Shown here: positions 58,804 through 64,000 of the stretch, piece by piece
Layout: each line of letters opens with the position of its first letter
Numbering within the stretch: position 1 is the first letter of the stretch
Origin: Ascaphus truei
Lineage: Eukaryota > Chordata > Amphibia > Anura > Ascaphidae
DNA: 64,000 nt
Direction: 5' to 3'
Assembly (NCBI GenBank): GCA_036426205.1
Contig: WSYH01001254.1
Span: 1 to 64,000, forward strand
The notes under the pieces: model-generated
What the model was told of the DNA's origin: nothing
What the model saw: the letters and a program-made list of their open reading frames with translations, nothing else
Databases searched by the model: none
Program-made: the position numbers and the translations under genes

Positions 58804-59925
58804 ATGGTGGCTACGCTAAAGCGGAAGTATGAGGAGGCACTGAAGCAGATGACAGTCTTCCAGAAAGAGGTTCACACTCTTCGTATAGAGCTGAATGCCT
58901 CACAACAGGAGGTCAACAGTGTCCGGATAGAAGTGGACGTATCTCAGAAAGAGGTTCAGACACTCCGCAGAGCACTTGATGCCTCACATCATGAGACCAA
59001 CAGCTGCCGCACAGACCTGGAAGTTTCCAGAAAGGAACTACACAGTCTAACTGAGGAGCTGGACATTGCCAAAGAAACTATTGGTAATCTTGATACAGAT
59101 CTCAAAGTCTCTCAGAAGGAGCTTCAGACCCTTAACCTAGAGAAGGAAGTCTCACGCCAGGAGAGTGTCATTCTCAAAGCAGATGTGCGTAAATGGAAGG
59201 AGGACTGCAAAGAAGCCCTGAAGAATACAGAGACTGAAAAAAGAGAAAATTCAAGATTAAAAAGAGAAAACTTAAAACTGAAAGAAGAAAATTTTCAGTT
59301 GACAGAAGTCAAGGAAAAGTTTGAAGCAGAGCACCGACTGCAGAACCAACTGCAAGGTCTGCGTAAACACCTTCAGTATGCTGAAGAGAAGCAGCAAACG
59401 CTACAGGAAGAAAAACTGCAGGCTGCTAAAGAGGTACAAGCGCTGCAGGAACGTCTGAATACCCAGTACGTCCCCACAGAGCAGTATGAGGAGCTAAAGG
59501 CCACGCTGCATGTCTTCAGAGCATCATTGGAAGCGGAGCTTCGATACCAGGTGACTCTGTATGAGAGGGAGCGTGAGAAGGCTCAGAAACTGGAGCAAGT
59601 GCTGGAGAGACAGAGAGACTATTCCATTCCCTTGAGTCAGTACACCAAGGAGAAAACAGACGCAGCGGCAACCTTGACGACAAAAATTACAGAGCTCCAG
59701 AATATGGAGACTCTGATACAGACTCAGAGGAAGCAAAGTGCGCAAATAGATTCCCTGAGAAGAGACTTGCAAGATGCACTCAAACAGGTTGAGACTCTGC
59801 AGGCCAGTAACTTACAGATTCCTCCAATACGGAAAAAGGTATTGGCTCTGCCCAAGCACCAGTATCCCACAGTAACTAATGTCCGTGAGGACAAGGGTAC
59901 AGTGAGAGTTGGGGACTCCACGTAA
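58804..59925 (+). CDS. Coiled-coil protein of the LTR element (gag position)
   Basis: The first ATG in the frame is 58804, giving 373 residues; upstream codons belong to the LTR remnant. Nearly the whole length is predicted coiled coil. Residues from about 16 to 120 consist of about seven 14-residue repeats (two heptads each) such as VSQKEVQTLRRALD, ASHHETNSCRTDLE and VSRKELHSLTEELD. Then come a basic KRENSRLKRENLKLKEENF stretch and a second coiled coil to about 340, ending in a Pro/Lys-rich tail. A TAA ends it at 59925, but the same frame stays open for about 60 codons more, with GRGRS- and GGGG-like basic/Gly-rich sequence. The stop may be a mutation. No zinc knuckle, protease or RT was seen. 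It may be a gag or a captured host gene. Confidence 0.7.
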   Translation: MVATLKRKYEEALKQMTVFQKEVHTLRIELNASQQEVNSVRIEVDVSQKEVQTLRRALDASHHETNSCRTDLEVSRKELHSLTEELDIAKETIGNLDTDLKVSQKELQTLNLEKEVSRQESVILKADVRKWKEDCKEALKNTETEKRENSRLKRENLKLKEENFQLTEVKEKFEAEHRLQNQLQGLRKHLQYAEEKQQTLQEEKLQAAKEVQALQERLNTQYVPTEQYEELKATLHVFRASLEAELRYQVTLYEREREKAQKLEQVLERQRDYSIPLSQYTKEKTDAAATLTTKITELQNMETLIQTQRKQSAQIDSLRRDLQDALKQVETLQASNLQIPPIRKKVLALPKHQYPTVTNVREDKGTVRVGDST

Positions 59926-60505
59926 CTTCAAAACAAAATTACGAAGTTTGAGCCACCTAAGAAAGCACTAGCCACACCTACAGCTGCCCAACAGGCAACA
60001 AACAGAGGTAGGAGTGCAGAATCAAAGCCAGAAGAATCCTTAGCTGAGGAAGCTGAAAAAAATAGGATGTTCTCTGGAAAAGGAGGTGGAGGTGCAACTC
60101 AGTCCCAAAGAAGCTGAACTGGCGACTCCGTGGTGTGGAGAAACTGCAGAAAGACTGCTTCAAGAGCAGAAAACCCTAAGGGCTAGTCCTAACTGCTCTA
60201 CAACTGTTGCCATACACTTTGTCTACAAAAAGAGGAGTGCCTGACGCAACAGAAATCTCATGACCGCGCACGCGATAAAAAGACTTTACGTGGAAAAAGT
60301 CCTCCTCGAGCGACTGAGGAGTGCTGATCTCAAGCACCTTCGGGAGGAGACAAAAATAAACTTGCGAAAGGGCTCCAATACTAGTGGGACAGAGGGTTCT
60401 CTTCCTCCATCCACTCTCATTCAAGTCACAGAAAGATCTCGAATAAGAGTGGAAGGATGGGCTTTGGCCGTGGTAAGCCCGAGCTTCCAACAAACAGGGG
60501 AGGTA
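59926..60505 (+). pseudogene. Decayed 3' interior of the LTR element
   Basis: The frame continues from the coiled-coil ORF to a TGA at about 60115; after that other frames are open for short distances (for example 60260-60652, which runs into the LTR). No RT or integrase motif is visible. It ends in the polypurine tract. Confidence 0.5.
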
Positions 60506-61094
60506 TGTAACAGGGGACTTATCCCTGTTCACAAATGTGCCTCTAATCCAGCAGTGTGGTGGTTAACGGCTGGTAGCAAATTAACTAACACCACCTGCCT
60601 GATTAGAGGTGGTAGAAAAAGCCTGCCTTTGAGACAGGAAGTGACTCATTAGCTCTGAATGAGAGCTGACCTTTGGAGAGAACGCACATCTCTGGAGCTG
60701 ACCGGTATTGAGCGCTGCCCAGCATAGCTGATTGCAAGACACCAAATAAGACTTCTAAACCTGGATGCAGATTTTCTGTGCACGCACGGGTGCGGTTCCA
60801 GGAGAGCAGAGAAGCTTACTCTACCGCAGCTAACAGATAAGACTTTAATTCTAAAGAGACTTCTTATATCTGCTTATGTCATGCTATGTGTTTGGGGCTG
60901 GGAGACCTGCTTAACTAGGAGTTGTGAATTGCATGGGATTTCACTAGAAATACTCCCAAGGGAATTAAGCTTTGTTTTCCCCCCCCTGTTTTTGGATGAT
61001 TTCCTGATGAAAAGGAAAAGGCACAATAAAGCCTTATTATAATTTCACCTTATAAAAGCCTCCAATTGTGTACCTCTGTGAACGTCCGTCTACA
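60506..61094 (+). repeat. 3' LTR, full length
   Basis: This is 589 bases, TG...CA, with the polypurine tract on the left and the target copy GGGCT on the right. AATAAA lies in the last 70 bases. Confidence 0.9.
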
Positions 61095-61099
61095 GGGCT

Positions 61100-61306
61100 C
61101 AATACTTATGCAACCAGGATTTTTCACTCTTTTTTTTTCCTTTGCTGACTTTTAACCTCCTCCTTGTATAACAGTGTTCAGTTTAGCCACACCAGCTTTG
61201 TAACTGTGAATAAAAATAGTTTGTTTGAAAAAATGTGCATATATTCTTTCTAATTCAACAACTTGTGACATTATTGGTAGGCGGTAAATACTTCTGCAAG
61301 CCACTG
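61100..61306 (+). mobile_element. 5'-truncated Tc1/mariner copy, right end
   Basis: It resumes after the GGGCT duplication with CAATACTTATGCAACC, a typical Tc1 3' sequence, and ends TACTTCTGCAAGCCACTG followed by TA. Confidence 0.9.
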
Positions 61307-63269
61307 TATTTTGGTTGCTGTGATAGTAGCAGTGTTTGTAGAGAATACTTAACTTATAATTCTCTGTATTAGTACATTGATCTTGCTGATTCATTTAAAA
61401 TGTACCTTTTATTACTAGATCCTGAAAAATTGACCAAGCCTAAGGGTTAACCTTGGTACTCAAAAGATACCAGCATTCAGTCTTAAATTGCAATGTGCTG
61501 GCTACAAGCAAAGAAGAAAAGAGATGTAAAATAATGATTAAATTGCTAGTTTGCCAGGTTTGGTTTTCTCTTTGATACTAGTTCTCTAGCTTAGATCACA
61601 GAATCACAGCATAGCAGCAATTGTAACTTAATTAAACAATCTCCTTATAGTGTATCTCTTTTTCTATATTGATCTGTTTCTACCAAACAAAGCTGCTTGT
61701 TGATCTGATATACTGTAATTAAGTCTCAATAAATGGCTTTTCTCAATAGCAACAGCCACTTGAAATTATAATGAATCACTGCACTGAGATATCTGAAATA
61801 CCAATATTGCCCCTGAAAGTACAGTATCTGCCCATAGAGGTGAAGAGAATTGGGATTTTCAGGGATAGGGTATAGCGATAGTGAGGTGAAGCTAATTTCC
61901 TATTGCAGTAATTCCCGCAGAGCAAATTGGTTCCTGAGATGCCATGTTCCGTTGGGTAGGTAGTGGATCATGTGAGATGCGACTTCACTAATTGACGTAT
62001 AGCATGTGACCTGACTTGTTTTGCTGCCTGGCGGCTTGTTCCAAAGGCAGTAGCGGGATAAGACCAGCCCCTTATATAGTCATGCTTAATGGAGTTTTGT
62101 TTACCTAGCAACGGCCAACATCTATAGCTAAGCTAAGGATGTATTGGAGCATGTCTCTTACTGTACATGTTTATGTCAATTGAGAGAAGAGGTCAAACGT
62201 TGGTACAAAGTTGATACAAATGATTAATGCCTGCGTCATCCTTCAATACTTACAGCTAGGTACTTAAACCAATTGTGGTAAGATCTTGTAAATTAAAAGA
62301 ATTTGAAACCAAAACTGGTCCTTATTTTTATTTATGCTCGTTTGTTTCCAGCACGAATACGACTACAGAACCCTGCAGGGTTTGAATTTATAAAATGCTT
62401 TAGATTAAATGTTGTGATGGCCACACCATGTTGCAGTCTCTTTTATCCCAATTTAAGGCCGGAAACACTGTATTTTCTATGCAGGGGTTTATTTACAGGG
62501 ATTAAATCATATACCTACAGGCCCACTGTCCCTTTAAGAAAACCAAATAATAAAATATACTCCTATTCCCTTTAGGGAAAGCCAACTACACCATAGCTTT
62601 CGCCCTCACTGCATGGCCAGCTAAGCTGGTTCCCAAGCCAAAACATGCCCTGGCATATGCAACAATGTAATACAGTCTCTGCATACAATAGTAAGGGTTT
62701 TGCTTATCTTAGTCCTTATGGAGAAGACATGCTTGCTTCAGCCCAGTCTTGCGTCCTTTCCTTCTTAGGAGAACTTGGCCCCACCTGAGCCCAGAGAAAC
62801 TCTTCTCTGTAGGTCCTCTTTAACCAGCTTCCGCAGCTGGGGAGCACTTCTATCACCCACCTTCTCTGGGGAAACCGTCTCTCTCTGTGCATGGCAGCTT
62901 TCTGTCTTTTAAAACACTTCCTGATTCAGACAAGCTGATTAACTCCTTAGTTAGCAGCTGCTGCTGGCTTCTCTTTGAGGAATTAATGCTCTGTGGACTG
63001 GAAAGCACACTTACTTCACTGTTCCAGCCCCTAGGGGACAGTGATGGTATCACAATGTCTTGGAGTTGTCTTAGTTGCTGAAATTTTATTCGGAATTATG
63101 AACTTGCATGCTTTGGTTGAGTGGCATTTAAAAGAGCACACAGATTGGCTAAGAAACCAATTTGTGATATTTGCTGCTTTAGAGAAATGGCTTTGTACTA
63201 GGGTATCCTTAATATTTGTAGCTCTTTTCCAGACTATTCTAGGTATGGGCTATAATACCTGATTCATGT
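61307..63269. other. No recognised exon; one LTR-like block
   Basis: Around 62620-63050 a block shares AAGCTGGTTCCCA with 16270 and on the minus strand starts TGTGATACC, LTR-like. The rest is AT-rich. The expected last MMS22L exon was not recognised. Confidence 0.35.
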
Positions 63270-63730
63270 CACTATCATTTAGATATGCCAGTGGTTCTGC
63301 ATGATGTCCTTTATATTCTGCTCTGTCTGAACAATTCCTCAAATTCTTAGGTACTAACCCACCGGTATACCTTAAATCAATGGGTCTAGATGATAACAAT
63401 CTGCTTTTAAATAGCTAGTGGTAGCTGTTGACTTTCTGTGAACTGCGGTTCCTAGTTGTACCATCATGGGTTTTTAGACTGTACTTGCGTCTACTTTGTG
63501 TCAATTTTAAGTTAGGATCATTAGCGTTTACAGTTTTGATTAATTATTTTAGTTGTTCACTTGAGCCTTTCCAAAACAGTAGTACATCGTCGATATATAT
63601 CTTATCCACATTTTAATGTGCTTTGCGTGATGTTTGAGGCTGTCAGTAAATACCTTTTCTGCCTCCCACGATTCCAAATACAGATTAGCATATTTAGGAG
63701 CACAGGCGTTGCCCATAGCTGTACCCTATA
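63270..63730 (-). pseudogene. Penelope-like RT fragment (minus strand)
   Basis: Read on the minus strand, broken frames give the motif B-C region: an ANLY-like block near 63700, then KIYIDDVLLFWKGSSEQLK (63530-63610), then TVNANDPNLKLT. After a frame change come SYLKAD and GIPVG, a segment typical after motif C. Multiple stops make it an old copy. It is a different branch from the ORF at 1-1908 by its FWKG (there FIWDG) after the catalytic Asp pair. Confidence 0.75.
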
Positions 63731-64000
63731 CCTGTTGATAGACTTTTTTTGTCTAAAACAGATACAGTATAATTAGATTGTTTAATTAAGTTACACTTGC
63801 TGCTATACTGTGATTCTGTGATCTAAACCAAACCTGGCAATCAAGCAATTTAAACCTTATTTTAAATCACTTCTCTTTTTTTGCTAGTAGCCAGCACATT
63901 GCAATTTAAGGCTGATGCTGGTAGTCTTTAAGTACCAATGTTCAACTTATAGCTTGATCCTTTTTTAAGGTATCTAGTAATTAAAGGTACGTTTTAATTT
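63731..64000. other. No recognised gene to the right edge
   Basis: AT-rich sequence with no supported feature. Confidence 0.35.

Larger units (their letters stand above)
58554..61094 (+). mobile_element. Non-autonomous-looking LTR retroelement nested in the Tc1
   Basis: The target duplication GGGCT is at 58549-58553 and 61095-61099; the element begins TGTAACAGGG and ends TCTACA. The 3' LTR (60506-61094) is 589 bases and has an AATAAA at about 61025. The polypurine tract AACAGGGGAGGTA lies directly before it. The 5' LTR keeps only its first 242 bases (58554-58795) and the rest, with primer site and leader, is deleted. The two 242-base parts differ at 5 places by eye, about 2%, so the insertion is young. 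No pol domain is seen in the 1.7-kb interior. Confidence 0.88.

Overview
The window looks like a vertebrate chromosome, most likely an anuran amphibian. It has short exons in long introns, Penelope-like retroelements with hammerhead-type RNA motifs, an L1/Tx1-type LINE, CR1/L2-like LINEs, LTR elements, Tc1/mariner copies and many hAT and Harbinger-like MITEs. The species cannot be fixed from the sequence alone. Host coding sequence is scarce: seven exons from three genes, all on the + strand. They are exon 1 of MRPS18A (29236-29440), three consecutive internal exons of LRRC47 (36817-36933, 39314-39429, 41232-41334) and three consecutive late exons of MMS22L (52734-52945, 53471-53637, 55167-55263). 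The exons have good splice sites and compatible phases, but no gene is complete. From memory the human orthologues are not neighbours, so the order needs checking for rearrangement or misassembly.

Layout. 1-1908: Penelope-like reverse transcriptase ORF, open at the left edge and lacking its endonuclease end. 5476-6687: a second, frameshifted Penelope-like copy that keeps the GIY-YIG domain, followed by an AT-rich tail and a set of direct and inverted repeats (7950-9347) with hammerhead-like motifs. 9398-12165: minus-strand LTR-type remnant with a zinc-ribbon gag-like ORF. 13863-28000: MITEs, foldbacks, LTR-like sequences and palindromes. 28900-36800: MRPS18A exon 1, a MITE, a CR1/L2-like LINE and a decayed gag fragment. 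36817-41334: LRRC47 exons with a canonical hammerhead ribozyme in the intron between the second and third. 42734-51098: a CR1/L2-like LINE split by a near-intact 6.9-kb minus-strand L1 insertion with a 13-bp target duplication. 52734-55263: MMS22L exons. 56107-61306: one Tc1 element, then a second Tc1 remnant split by an LTR retroelement. 63270-63730: a minus-strand Penelope-like RT fragment.

The most interesting items are these. (1) A textbook hammerhead ribozyme at 39557-39604, and a variant family (7952-7995, 8887-8932, 30454-30491) whose core carries paired U3/A8 changes and whose helices covary. (2) A probably non-autonomous LTR retroelement at 58554-61094 with TG...CA ends, a GGGCT duplication and a polypurine tract, whose only visible long ORF encodes a coiled-coil protein with about seven 14-residue repeats. 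(3) The three-gene mosaic of exons. Long AT-rich stretches hold nothing I recognise.
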